Shown piece after piece: positions 54,154 to 62,518 of a stretch of DNA of 64,000 nt. The stretch lies in assembly GCF_023712425.1 (NCBI RefSeq), contig NZ_JAMAYG010000003.1, positions 310,001-374,000 on the forward strand. Reading direction: 5' to 3'. Below the pieces are notes generated by a model. The model was not told the DNA's origin and made no database searches. It saw only the letters and a list, made by a program, of their open reading frames with translations. The position numbers and the translations under genes are program-made. Within the stretch, counting starts at the first letter, position 1. Each line of letters starts with the position of its first letter. This DNA comes from Rothia sp. P100 (GTDB taxonomy: Bacteria > Actinomycetota > Actinomycetes > Actinomycetales > Micrococcaceae).

Positions 54154-54173
54154 ATATTCTTTTCCAAGAATAT
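54154..54173. promoter_or_regulatory. inverted repeat upstream of the paired membrane proteins
   Basis: ATATTCTT (54154-54161), spacer TTCC, AAGAATAT (54166-54173), 21 bp before the ATG at 54132. A half site ATATTCTT recurs at 53746-53753, just before the second gene. Possibly an operator; no binder known. The rest of 54174-54313 shows nothing. Confidence 0.45.
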
Positions 54174-54313
54174 AACTGGTCTGTCACGGTTTGTGAGCAC
54201 TTACCCATGGTAGGTGAAAAATCTGCAAATTTCTTGAGAGTACCCTGTCATCAGCGATTTAAGGCTGACTGGATCCTCACTGGATTGTCACACTTCGAGA
54301 CACACCGCTCATT

Positions 54314-55024
54314 TCAGGAGCAGCCACCGCTTCCGCAGGCGCAGTTTCCGCCGCACCCACCTCTGCCTTGATTAGATGTATTAATGACCAGCTCTGCTAA
54401 CTCTGCCGCATTAGCGATTCCTCGTCCTTCAAGATCCGCTACGTATTCCGAGACAAGATCTCGACCGGCGGATCCGTCTACCACCACCCCAGCGTCCCTG
54501 ATGAGCTTAAGATCCTCAAAAATTGCTTGTGGTTGGTCAGTTGAAAATTCACTGAGTAGCATGGAATCAATCATGTGCATTGCAAGCGGTTGCAAAGAAC
54601 GCAAGGTTGAGGTTCGGCTGGTCCCAAGGCGTAAGCTTTTTACCGGTGCCGCTAGGCGGAAAGCAGCCAGCACTCTGAGAGCTTCCATGGGAAGGTGCGG
54701 CGCCTGCCCCTGCACAAACTCCACGGTAGTGCGCTGCACCTCGGAGTCAGATGCGATGCCCATAATGGTTTCGGTTAGTTCATCAGCATTAATGGGTGCA
54801 TTTATCTCCACCAGCACTGATGCAGGTTTGACCATATTTTCAGAACCCAGTAAATTGCCCGCTTCTAGGCTGTTTTGAAAAAACAATCTGCGTTGCTCGG
54901 CAGCAAATTCAACGAGAGCGAAGGTAGCCGCAGGGCTTGCGGTCAGAATGCCGTGGATGTCTTCAGCCGTGGCGTTACCGCCTGCGCGCACTTTAGTGGT
55001 GAAATCTGAAAAATTGAAAGCCAT
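54314..55024 (-). CDS. biotin-synthase-like protein lacking the radical-SAM core, with Cys-rich tail
   Basis: A 236-aa protein. Residues 10-58 (KVRAGGNATAEDIHGIL, then FALVEFAAEQRRLFF) resemble the N-terminal helices of BioB. Residues 68-182 (LVEINAPINADELTETIMGI; PMEALRVLAAFRLAAP; LRLGTSRTSTLRSLQPLAMH) resemble the last barrel part and the BATS domain. The CxxxCxxC motif and most of the barrel are absent: no cysteine precedes residue 224. An added helix leads to GGCGGNCACGSGGCS with Cys224, 228, 230 and 235. It cannot be a normal biotin synthase. A scaffold or iron-sulphur accessory role is a guess. Divergent TetR gene next door. Confidence 0.6.
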   Translation of the reverse strand: MAFNFSDFTTKVRAGGNATAEDIHGILTASPAATFALVEFAAEQRRLFFQNSLEAGNLLGSENMVKPASVLVEINAPINADELTETIMGIASDSEVQRTTVEFVQGQAPHLPMEALRVLAAFRLAAPVKSLRLGTSRTSTLRSLQPLAMHMIDSMLLSEFSTDQPQAIFEDLKLIRDAGVVVDGSAGRDLVSEYVADLEGRGIANAAELAELVINTSNQGRGGCGGNCACGSGGCS

Positions 55025-55103
55025 AGGTCAAATCTACTCCTGCACAGCTCAACTTAAAACTGGGAAGTGGGCGAAGACGTAAAGAATAGGCAACAATAAG
55101 AGG

Positions 55104-55622
55104 GTGCCCTTAAATCGTGATCGAATTCTTAATACCGCTTTTACCCTGCTGAACCAGTATGGTCTTGCGGATCTCTCTATGCGACGCCTAGCTACCGAGT
55201 TGGGTGTGGCTCCGGGGGCACTTTACTACCATGTGAAGAATAAACAGGAGCTGCTCGCTTCCCTTGCTTCGCGCATTCTTAACGATGTCCCTTTCCCTGC
55301 CGAACAGGGGGAGATAGATAGAATTTTCGCTGATGTATACAGTCATCTGATTCCTGTCAAAGAAGCTGCAGAAGTAGTCAGACTGGCGCTAGCCCTAGAC
55401 CCTCATCAGCTACAGTTTTTAGATCATCTGACAATCTACCTCACCCATCACACCGGTTCTCAACAAGCCCCTTTAGCGGCACTTACACTGGTACATGTGG
55501 CGCTGGGTTTCATCGAACAGGATCAGACCCGCTATTTGTTGGGCAATTCCCCTCCTCCTACTGAAGCCCCTCTCCCCTATCGGCAAGCTATCCGGGCAGT
55601 ATTCACGGGGTTTTTGAAATAA
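55104..55622 (+). CDS. TetR family transcriptional regulator
   Basis: A 172-aa regulator from a GTG start. The helix-turn-helix is LSMRRLATELGVAPGALYYHVKNKQELL; the C-terminal half is a short TetR_C ligand domain. Divergent from the BioB-like gene with 79 bp between, so it may control that gene. BioQ, the biotin repressor of corynebacteria and mycobacteria, is also of this type, but I see no clear BioQ palindrome in the gap. Confidence 0.87.
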   Translation: MPLNRDRILNTAFTLLNQYGLADLSMRRLATELGVAPGALYYHVKNKQELLASLASRILNDVPFPAEQGEIDRIFADVYSHLIPVKEAAEVVRLALALDPHQLQFLDHLTIYLTHHTGSQQAPLAALTLVHVALGFIEQDQTRYLLGNSPPPTEAPLPYRQAIRAVFTGFLK

Positions 55623-55677
55623 CCTCACACGGCAGTACGTTATACAAGAGGTTTACCTCCGGAAGAAAAGAGCACCC

Positions 55678-57051
55678 TTGACTATTCGCGTTGAACCCCA
55701 CTGGGCTACCCTGCCAGATCATGCCGCAGAGGTAGAAACAGTGCGCGCCGCCTTCATCGAAAAATACGGGGTTGAACCCGATGGCGTGTGGTCAGCTCCG
55801 GGGCGCTTGAACCTCCTGGGTGAATACATTGACTTTTTGGGTGGTTCTTGCATGCCCATGCCCCTGCCCTATCGCACCTATGTGGCGGGTAGGATGCGCA
55901 CGGACGGGGTGCTCCGCGCATCCTCGGTGCAAATGCCGGGGGACGACCGCACGGTGGTGGTGCGTGAAATTCAACCGGGTACTTTCAAAGGGTGGTTTAC
56001 CTACGTAGCCGGTGTCGCCTGGGCCATGAATCATGAGGGCGGGCGAGATATTGCTCTTCCACTCAATTTTGGTGCCGATCTTCTCATTAACTCCAAGGTC
56101 CCGGTAGGCGGCGGTCTCTCATCGTCAGCAGCCCTGGAATGTTCAACTGCCCTCGCTCTCCTTGATCTTTCCTGCCCCTTGCGCGCGGGGTGCTCGGCAA
56201 CAGACGCACTACCTTCTGACCTCAGTCCCACCAATGATGCCCTGCGAGCCCGCCTGGCCCAGGTCTGCATCACAGCTGAGAATGTAGTAGCAGGAGCTCG
56301 CACAGGCGGTCTTGACCAGACGGCGTCCCTCCGATCTCAGCCGGGTAAAGCCCTGGTGATTGACTTTAGAGATTTTTCTATTGAAGCGGTTGAAGCCGAT
56401 GTAGATCAGGCTCACTTGAGCTGGCTCGTCATCAACACCAACACCCCCCATAAACTAGCGGGCGGTGAGTTTGCGGCTCGACGGGCAGCTAATGAAGCTG
56501 CCACGGCAGGCATGGGTCTTGATTATCTCCGCAACGCCCTGCCCGCTGATCTTTCGTGCGCGGGGCTCAGTGAGCAGCAGGCCAAGAAGTGGCGCCTGGA
56601 TTTGGTGGATTCGACGGTCAACCGTGCCCTCGCAGCCCTCGATGAGTCAGCCGATAAACCAGTCTTTCCACGCGGCTGGTTGCGCCACACCTTACACGAT
56701 ATGACGCTGGTTGAACGCGCCGCTTATCTCCTCAAAAATACCGAGCTCTTGGGCGCCACCGCATGGGAAGAACTGGGGCGTCTTTTTACCGAATCATTTG
56801 TATCTATGCGTGATGAGCTATGTGTCTCACGTCGAGAAATCGATATAGCTGTAGACGCCTGCCTAGCAGCGGGTGCGCTAGGCGCCCGCATCGTCGGGGG
56901 TGGTTTTGGCGGAGCGGTCATGGCATTGATTGACAGCGATAAGCTACAGCATGCGGCTGAAAGAGTTGCCCTTGCCTATGCGCAGCGGGGCTTTGCTGCC
57001 CCTGAGTTCCTCCCTATGGTGGCAGGCCAAGCAGCGAACAGGGACCTCTAA
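55678..57051 (+). CDS. galK: galactokinase (GHMP family)
   Basis: A 457-aa kinase starting at TTG 55678 with GGAAG upstream. The galactose motif is APGRLNLLGEYIDFLGG, where the usual EHTD is EYID. The ATP loop is PVGGGLSSSAALECS, and GARIVGGGFGGAVMAL is the third GHMP motif. It phosphorylates galactose at C1 to feed the Leloir pathway. galT and galE are not adjacent. The EYID variant could mean a changed sugar preference. Confidence 0.88.
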   Translation: MTIRVEPHWATLPDHAAEVETVRAAFIEKYGVEPDGVWSAPGRLNLLGEYIDFLGGSCMPMPLPYRTYVAGRMRTDGVLRASSVQMPGDDRTVVVREIQPGTFKGWFTYVAGVAWAMNHEGGRDIALPLNFGADLLINSKVPVGGGLSSSAALECSTALALLDLSCPLRAGCSATDALPSDLSPTNDALRARLAQVCITAENVVAGARTGGLDQTASLRSQPGKALVIDFRDFSIEAVEADVDQAHLSWLVINTNTPHKLAGGEFAARRAANEAATAGMGLDYLRNALPADLSCAGLSEQQAKKWRLDLVDSTVNRALAALDESADKPVFPRGWLRHTLHDMTLVERAAYLLKNTELLGATAWEELGRLFTESFVSMRDELCVSRREIDIAVDACLAAGALGARIVGGGFGGAVMALIDSDKLQHAAERVALAYAQRGFAAPEFLPMVAGQAANRDL

Positions 57052-57071
57052 GTCAAACAGAAGTCCCTGTT
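57037..57071 (+). terminator. terminator overlapping the galK stop
   Basis: Arms AACAGGGAC (57037-57045) and GTCCCTGTT (57063-57071) enclose the galK stop codon and are followed by TCACCC. It lies between convergent genes. Confidence 0.7.
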
Positions 57072-57079
57072 TCACCCAT

Positions 57080-59080
57080 CTAAGAAACATGGACTACGGG
57101 CCGGTACTGCAAGGTCTTTTCTGCCCGTCGAAGTACCTCGTGGACCGTCGATGCGATTTGTCCCTGCCCAAAGAGTACAAAGGCAATGTAGTTTTTGAGG
57201 GGTGAACCGGCCGCCCAGTCCAGGTAGATATGCGGCACCTGCCCGGTTATATCTCGCACGGCAAGAGAAAGGGCTGCAATGCTGTTAGCCACCGAAGATC
57301 CAGAAGCACTGAGCACCTGATACCCGCCTTCATCTAGACCATGCACCACGAGTTCTGAGCTGAAGTTGCTGGGGTCCTCCACAGCAATTTCAACGAATAT
57401 GATGCGGGCATCAGCCTCTAGGTTATGAGCCCAACGCTCCCGGGATAGTTTTTCCCCGTAGTCAGCGGCATTAAAATTATCGGGCAGATGAGCGATCAGG
57501 TGCAGAGGTTTGGAGCTGCACGCTAGTAGAGCCAGCGCCGACTGGTCAAAGTTTACGCTGTCGATTCGCAACTCGTAGGAGCGCAGTGCCCGGGAGAGAA
57601 GCGAGAGAGAAACAACTCCGCCAATAAAGAAAAGGGAGATACGTAAGCCATCGGGTCGTTCAAAGATATTAGCAATGGTGGTGTAACCAAAGATAATCGT
57701 GGCAGAGAGGTAATAGAGAAAGGCTGCCCTTTGACGGCGTTTTTTAGCGGAAAGAGTGACCGCTACGGCAGCACTGGTCATAAGCACTAAAACACCGGTG
57801 GCGTAAGCGCCGCCTTGAGCTTCAACATCCGCATCGAAAATAAGGGTGACGAAGACGCAGACAGCGCTAAAGACAAGAACCAGGGGGCGCGAGGCACGCG
57901 TCCACTCTGGTGCCATGCCGTAGCGCGGCAGATATCGAGGGACGAGGTTGAGCAGCCCCGCCATAGCGGAGGCCCCAGCAAACCAGAGGATAAGAATGGT
58001 TGAAATGTCATAGGCTGTGCCCCACCCTTCACCCAGAAGGTCGTGCGCCAGATAAGCAAGCGCCCGACCATTAGCATCTCCACCCTCTTTAAATTCCTCC
58101 TGAGGGATAAGAAGGGTGGTAGCGAAAGATGAACATATCAAGAGCACACTCATGGTCAGGGCGGCTGTTGTGAGAAGCTTTTTTGCGCCGCGTATCCTGA
58201 GGTCACCTTGGTCAGTTTCTGAGCATTTTTTGCTACCGATTTGGGGCATAACCACCACACCGGTTTCAAAGCCTGAAAGTCCCAAGGCAATCTTGGGGAA
58301 AATCAAAACCACGAGCGCCAGAGCTAGCCAGGGATTACCATTTTGCGCAGTGAGCGCGTACCACCAATTACCGGTGATATGAGGAGTATGCAGTATTTCT
58401 ATGAAGCTAGCACCAATCACCAGTAGATTGAGAAGAATAAAGATAGCTACCAGCACCACAGCGACGTTAATGGTTTCGTTGAATCCCCGCAGAAAGACGG
58501 CCGTGAGTAGGGCTAATAAGCCAAGGGTCAGTACCATGTGGTGACCGCCCAGCGCAGGAGCTACCAGTGGGTTAGCTTCCAGGTGCGCAGCAGCGTCAGC
58601 GGCAGAGAGTGTAATAGTGATGACGAAGTCGGTGATGGTGAACCCGAGCAGGATGAGCACAAATATTTTGGCGTTCCACTTTGAGAGGAGGCACTCGAGA
58701 AGATGGATGGAACCGGCACCCCGAGGGCTCTCTTGAGCAATGCGGCGATAGATGGGTAAGGCAGCTAGCAGAGTAACAGCAACCAGTATGAGGGTAGCCA
58801 GTGGTGCAAGCAGTCCCGCGGCGAGAGCCGCGAGGGCCGGCTGATAACCAAGAGTAGAGAAGTAATCTACGCCCGATAGACACATAACCTTCCACCAGGG
58901 ATGGCCATGGTGGGTGTTATTTCTACCGTGCGGGCCCTGAATTTCAGCGGTAAGCTCAGGGGAATCATGCATCAGCCAACGGGATGCACGTGTTTGTGCG
59001 TGCTGAATCAAAGGGTGAGGTGTCGGCTCGGGGTCACTGTTGTGAGAGCGAGTCGAGATTTTGTGCAAAAGGGCAGGCAC
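57080..59080 (-). CDS. APC family permease with large C-terminal domain
   Basis: A 666-aa protein. About 12 hydrophobic segments fill residues 60-510; the first is preceded by MCLSGVDYFSTLGYQPALAA and the family Gly-rich helix is FPKIALGLSGFETGVVVMPQ. Residues about 520-666 are soluble (SVNFDQSALALLACSSKPLH, then AARIIFVEIAVEDPS-like), a cytosolic domain seen in some actinobacterial APC transporters. The substrate is unknown. It is far from the putrescine permease in sequence. Single gene. Confidence 0.82.
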   Translation of the reverse strand: MPALLHKISTRSHNSDPEPTPHPLIQHAQTRASRWLMHDSPELTAEIQGPHGRNNTHHGHPWWKVMCLSGVDYFSTLGYQPALAALAAGLLAPLATLILVAVTLLAALPIYRRIAQESPRGAGSIHLLECLLSKWNAKIFVLILLGFTITDFVITITLSAADAAAHLEANPLVAPALGGHHMVLTLGLLALLTAVFLRGFNETINVAVVLVAIFILLNLLVIGASFIEILHTPHITGNWWYALTAQNGNPWLALALVVLIFPKIALGLSGFETGVVVMPQIGSKKCSETDQGDLRIRGAKKLLTTAALTMSVLLICSSFATTLLIPQEEFKEGGDANGRALAYLAHDLLGEGWGTAYDISTILILWFAGASAMAGLLNLVPRYLPRYGMAPEWTRASRPLVLVFSAVCVFVTLIFDADVEAQGGAYATGVLVLMTSAAVAVTLSAKKRRQRAAFLYYLSATIIFGYTTIANIFERPDGLRISLFFIGGVVSLSLLSRALRSYELRIDSVNFDQSALALLACSSKPLHLIAHLPDNFNAADYGEKLSRERWAHNLEADARIIFVEIAVEDPSNFSSELVVHGLDEGGYQVLSASGSSVANSIAALSLAVRDITGQVPHIYLDWAAGSPLKNYIAFVLFGQGQIASTVHEVLRRAEKTLQYRPVVHVS

Positions 59081-59240
59081 GAGAGGCTCCTAACCACTCA
59101 TAAATCTCATAGGCGGTTCAATGGAGCCGTCTGAAGAAATAGTGTACGCCTGTAAATATCTAGCTGGGGAGTAGTTCCTTTTTCTTCACCGTGTTTTCGT
59201 TAGCTTTCCTTCGAACATGCTGGGGTTTACCCTAGATTTT

Positions 59241-59259
59241 TCTATCTTTTCGAGATAGA
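59241..59259. repeat. inverted repeat upstream of the stress protein genes
   Basis: TCTATCT (59241-59247), loop TTTCG, AGATAGA (59253-59259) in the 272-bp gap before the ATG at 59353. A hairpin or operator; nothing else stands out in 59081-59352. Confidence 0.4.
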
Positions 59260-59352
59260 TAGTTTATTTAAACACATTTCTTGCGTAGGCTTAGTATCAA
59301 CGGTAATCCTTCGGGTGAACCGTCCACATTTCCTGTAGAAAGGGGTAAAACC

Positions 59353-59517
59353 ATGGGTTTCGATCTCAACAACGCCATCAATGACAACGTTGACAAGGCC
59401 AAGGATACCGTCAATGATAAGGCTGGCAAGGAGGTCGTCAACGACGATCACGCGCAGCAGGCTAAAGACACCATTAACGACGCAGCCGGCAAGCTCAGCG
59501 AGCGCTTCGGTAAGTAA
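59353..59517 (+). CDS. small hydrophilic stress protein (CsbD-like)
   Basis: A 54-aa very charged protein from ATG 59353 with GAAAGGGG upstream. Repeats of the kind VDKAKDTVNDKAGKEVV and AQQAKDTINDAAGKLSE show amphipathic helices rich in Lys, Asp and Ala, as in small CsbD or MT0933-like proteins. Expressed in stress in related bacteria; the molecular role is unknown. A true CsbD gene lies 103 bp downstream. Confidence 0.72.
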   Translation: MGFDLNNAINDNVDKAKDTVNDKAGKEVVNDDHAQQAKDTINDAAGKLSERFGK

Positions 59518-59620
59518 AAAATTTCAGGTTTTTACAGTGCAGGGCCAATCATCTAGGCAATAGATCATTGGGTTCTGTTTTTATCCCCGCTATCTGAGCG
59601 GGACAGAAGGGAGCTACCTC

Positions 59621-59818
59621 ATGGCTGAAGATAACAAGATTGAAAATGGTGCAGAGAATTTGGCCGGTAAGGCTAAAGAATTCGGCGGTAAGGTTACCGG
59701 CGATAGCCATCTTGAAGCTGAAGGTAAGACCGATCAGGTCAAGGCCGGCATCAAAGACAAGGTCGAGGACATCAAAGGTGCCGTTTCAGGCGTAACTGAT
59801 TCCCTCAAGAAGGACTAA
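59621..59818 (+). CDS. CsbD family stress protein
   Basis: A 65-aa protein with the CsbD pattern: KIENGAENLAGKAKEFGGKV, then HLEAEGKTDQVKAGIKDKVE. GGGAGCTACC lies before the ATG. CsbD is a general-stress protein in Bacillus; its activity is unknown. Ends in a strong terminator. Confidence 0.92.
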   Translation: MAEDNKIENGAENLAGKAKEFGGKVTGDSHLEAEGKTDQVKAGIKDKVEDIKGAVSGVTDSLKKD

Positions 59819-59832
59819 GTTTATTCCTTGAG

Positions 59833-59868
59833 CGGGAGGTAACTGTTAATAGTTACCTCCCGTTTTTT
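59833..59868 (+). terminator. intrinsic terminator after csbD
   Basis: Arms CGGGAGGTAACT (59833-59844) and AGTTACCTCCCG (59851-59862), 6-nt loop, then six T. Classic rho-independent terminator. Confidence 0.95.
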
Positions 59869-59972
59869 GTGCCAGCACCCAAGTATCACTGTCGATAGGG
59901 CTGGGAATAACATTGATGGGGTAGATGTTCAGTAGAGTATTATCACCCATGACGTAGCAAGGAGTACATCCC

Positions 59973-60275
59973 ATGAACCGTGAAATAAGCACCCACGCTG
60001 AGGCTGAAGAATTTGTAAAGAAGGGCGGGGTAGCAATCTATTGGCGCCCTGGTTGCCCTTTCTGCCAGCGTTTAAATGATGGTCTGGGAGAGATAGGAGA
60101 CCGTGCCCTGTGGGTCAATATTTGGGAAGACGCCGACGCTGAGGCTTATGTAAAAAGTGTTAATAACGGAAATGCAGTGGTACCTACTGTGCGCACCTCT
60201 GATGAAGCTTTCGTTGCCTCGGCCTTTTCCGCTCCGAAGTCTGTCGCTGCTCTCATTGAATCTTCGATTAAATAG
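59973..60275 (+). CDS. mycoredoxin/glutaredoxin-like protein
   Basis: A 100-aa thioredoxin-fold protein with the active site WRPGCPFCQRL (Cys28, Cys31) and the cis-Pro in VVPTVRTSDEAF. The CPFC site and size fit actinobacterial mycoredoxin relatives, which use mycothiol to reduce mixed disulphides. AGGAG precedes the ATG. Stands alone between terminators. Confidence 0.88.
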   Translation: MNREISTHAEAEEFVKKGGVAIYWRPGCPFCQRLNDGLGEIGDRALWVNIWEDADAEAYVKSVNNGNAVVPTVRTSDEAFVASAFSAPKSVAALIESSIK

Positions 60276-60305
60276 ATTTCAGAGGAACCCCTATAGATCT
60301 GCAGG

Positions 60306-60336
60306 GAGGGCTCTGAATCAACTAGCCAGAGCCCTC
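60306..60336. terminator. terminator between mycoredoxin and tspO genes
   Basis: Arms GAGGGCTCTG (60306-60315) and CAGAGCCCTC (60327-60336) with an 11-nt loop between convergent genes. Confidence 0.82.
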
Positions 60337-60355
60337 TCATGAAAAATATTACTTC

Positions 60356-60859
60356 CTAGTTATGTAGTGCCATATAGAGGTTAAGGGTGCTGGCGTATGC
60401 AACCCAGAGACCATAGGGCACAAAGAGCCCGGCAGCTATTTTGCTCACGGAGGCAAAAACCTTAATGCTCACCATAACCGTGAGCAGTAGCAGGTAGATA
60501 ACCACTAAAGCCACCCATAGACCCGCTACACCGTAGGTGGGGTAGGCGCCAAAAAAGAGCGGGCTCCAAACAGCGTTGAGAACCAGCTGAATGCCGTAGA
60601 GAATAAAGGCTTGTCGTCGCTGGCGTGTAACTGTAGAGCGCCAGAGCAACCATCCCGTTGCACCGATCATCACGTAAAGCAGAGTCCACACGGGGCCGAA
60701 CACCGCGTTAGGTGGCGCCCAGGGTGCCTGATCCGCTGAAGCATACCAACCATCGACCTGATCTGCGGTGAGAAAACTGCCGGTAAAACCGATTGCTAGA
60801 GGAACTGCAATGAAAAGCAGCAAAGCAATACCATTGCCAAGCCAGTTAACTTTCTTCAT
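60356..60859 (-). CDS. tspO: TspO/MBR family membrane protein
   Basis: A 167-aa five-helix protein. The signature is WYASADQAPWAPPNAVFGPV, then WTLLYVMIGATGWLLWR, with GIQLVLNAVWSPLFFGAY in the middle. TspO binds porphyrins and acts in stress and tetrapyrrole control in bacteria. Single gene on the minus strand. Confidence 0.93.
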   Translation of the reverse strand: MKKVNWLGNGIALLLFIAVPLAIGFTGSFLTADQVDGWYASADQAPWAPPNAVFGPVWTLLYVMIGATGWLLWRSTVTRQRRQAFILYGIQLVLNAVWSPLFFGAYPTYGVAGLWVALVVIYLLLLTVMVSIKVFASVSKIAAGLFVPYGLWVAYASTLNLYMALHN

Positions 60860-60969
60860 ATGTAATGTCCTTTATTCGATGGGGTACTATTCGGAAGTTA
60901 CACTGCACTTTCCCACCAGTAGGGCTGAAAACTTGAAATTACATTTTCTACACACCCTGTTCCTGACAG

Positions 60970-61122
60970 TTATCCACAGGTGGGGATAAAATTGGGGAAA
61001 TCTCTTACACCGATGTAATTTACTGCGATTTAAAGCCGAACTAGCACTATCCACAGCCTGTTAACACTATTGAAATTACACTCATGTAGTTATTAACAGC
61101 TGTGGATAGATCCTGTGGATAC
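60970..61122. other. cluster of DnaA-box-like 9-mers
   Basis: The 263-bp gap 60860-61122 holds TTATCCACA at 60970-60978 (exact consensus), CTATCCACA at 61047-61055, and on the other strand CTATCCACA at 61101-61109 and GTATCCACA at 61114-61122. A weaker TTATCCCCA is at 60981-60989. The gap is AT-rich. This could be a DnaA-titrating or regulatory site, or a replication origin element. No dnaA or dnaN is in the window, so the main origin is not shown. Confidence 0.6.
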
Positions 61123-61899
61123 TTATTTCCGTTTTCGAGGTTCGGGCAATCCGTTCAGTAGGGTGGCTACGATAGCACCCGTTACTAACCCTCCCAGATG
61201 TGCCTCCCAGGAAACTCCGGGGAACATAAGCCCATAAACAAAGTTGATAGCCACCAGCACCATAATCCCGCTGGTACTCTGCCTGCGAGCGCGTGCCAGT
61301 GCAAAGAAGGCTCCAAAGAGACCAAATACCCCACCGGATGCACCCAGGACACTGGTGGTCATGTCCCCGTAATCACCCCAGAAGCGGGCAATAAGATGCA
61401 CGGCAGCTGATCCTCCCAGGATTGAGAGCAGGTAGGTCGATAGGAATTTCCAACGTCCCAGAATTGGTTCTAGCGCCTGCCCAAAAAGGTAGAGGGAGAA
61501 CATGTTGAGCGGTAGGTGGGAGAGGTTGCCCAGCGAATGCAGGAAGCCGGAGGTTAGAGCTCGGTACCACTCCCCCGAATATTCAACCCAGGCAGGATTG
61601 TAAAGCCCAAAGGTGGAGACGCTGGGGAAAACCCACTGTAGAGCCCACACCAGCACGTTAAGAGCAATGAGAGCGTAGGTCACCACCGGTTTGCTACGGG
61701 TTGTACGGCTGGCGGGCTGGGCGGCGCGCACCTGTTGCCTACAATCCACGCATATCATGCCCACTTCTAAGGGTATCTGGCATTTTCCGCAGGCCAGTCT
61801 GCCGCAGCGCCCGCACCGTACGTAAGTTACCTGGTCCGGGTGGCGTGGGCAGACCGATTGCTGATTGTTGTTATAGCCGTAGCTGGCGGGCTCGCTCAC
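61123..61899 (-). CDS. rhomboid family intramembrane serine protease
   Basis: From GTG 61899, with AAAGGA upstream, 258 aa; the longer frame upstream is unlikely. An N-terminal zinc ribbon (CPRHPDQVTYVRCGRCGR, then CGKC and CVDC) precedes six membrane helices. The catalytic serine is in GASGGVFGLFG and the catalytic histidine in WEAHLGGLVTG. Such proteases cut membrane proteins within the bilayer. In actinobacteria this gene often stands next to the cyclophilin gene, as here. Confidence 0.93.
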   Translation of the reverse strand: MSEPASYGYNNNQQSVCPRHPDQVTYVRCGRCGRLACGKCQIPLEVGMICVDCRQQVRAAQPASRTTRSKPVVTYALIALNVLVWALQWVFPSVSTFGLYNPAWVEYSGEWYRALTSGFLHSLGNLSHLPLNMFSLYLFGQALEPILGRWKFLSTYLLSILGGSAAVHLIARFWGDYGDMTTSVLGASGGVFGLFGAFFALARARRQSTSGIMVLVAINFVYGLMFPGVSWEAHLGGLVTGAIVATLLNGLPEPRKRK

Positions 61900-61935
61900 T
61901 GGCGTCCTTTCTTGCAGCCTTGCCGCGGGTATAAA

Positions 61936-61972
61936 GTAAGTGCCCGACCCGATAAATCGGGCGGGCACTTAC
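61936..61972 (-). terminator. terminator of the cyclophilin gene
   Basis: Arms GTAAGTGCCCG (61936-61946) and CGGGCACTTAC (61962-61972), inner stem CCCGAT/ATCGGG, followed on the minus strand by TTTAT. Separates the cyclophilin and rhomboid genes. Confidence 0.87.
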
Positions 61973-61993
61973 GTGATAAAGATTTTCTAACGC

Positions 61994-62518
61994 TTAGAGT
62001 TCTTCGATGTCGACTGAGGAGAGAATGACGTCCTCAACGGGGCGGTCCATAGCACCGGTTGCTACGCCTTCAATAGCGTCAACGACCTTCTTGGAATCCT
62101 CATCAACAACTTCACCGAAGATGGTGTGGCGGCCGTTGAGCCAGGGGGTTTCAACGGTGGTGATGAAGAACTGTGAGCCGTTGGTGCCGGGGCCAGCGTT
62201 TGCCATGGCCAGCAGGTAGGGCTTGTTGAAGCTCAGTTCGGGGTGGATTTCGTCCTTGAACTGGTAGCCGGGGCCGCCGATGCCCTGGCCCAGGGGGTCA
62301 CCACCCTGAATCATAAAGTCGCGAATAATGCGGTGGAAAACGACGTCCTTGTAGAGGGGACCGTTCTCTACTTCACCGGTGCGGGGGTGGCGCCATTCCT
62401 GGGTACCATCGGAGAGACCGATGAAGTTCTTGACGGTCAGCGGCGCGTGGTTACCGAAGAGGTTAACAACGATGTCGCCGTGGTTAGTGTGAAGTGTTGC
62501 TTTAGCAGTTGCAGTCAT
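61994..62518 (-). CDS. ppiA: peptidyl-prolyl cis-trans isomerase (cyclophilin)
   Basis: From ATG 62518 the product has 174 residues (MTATAKATLHTNHGDIVV). The cyclophilin core shows VVFHRIIRDFMIQGGDPLGQG, then LAMANAGPGTNGSQFFITT and LNGRHTIFGEVVDEDSKKVV, with the catalytic Arg and the proline-binding Phe and His. No signal peptide, so it is cytosolic. It speeds proline isomerisation in protein folding. Confidence 0.93.
   Translation of the reverse strand: MTATAKATLHTNHGDIVVNLFGNHAPLTVKNFIGLSDGTQEWRHPRTGEVENGPLYKDVVFHRIIRDFMIQGGDPLGQGIGGPGYQFKDEIHPELSFNKPYLLAMANAGPGTNGSQFFITTVETPWLNGRHTIFGEVVDEDSKKVVDAIEGVATGAMDRPVEDVILSSVDIEEL

Noticed and set aside
59353-59517. Antitoxin of a toxin-antitoxin pair
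   Set aside because: Resembles MT0933-like sequences in composition only, and no toxin gene adjoins; a CsbD-like stress protein fits better.
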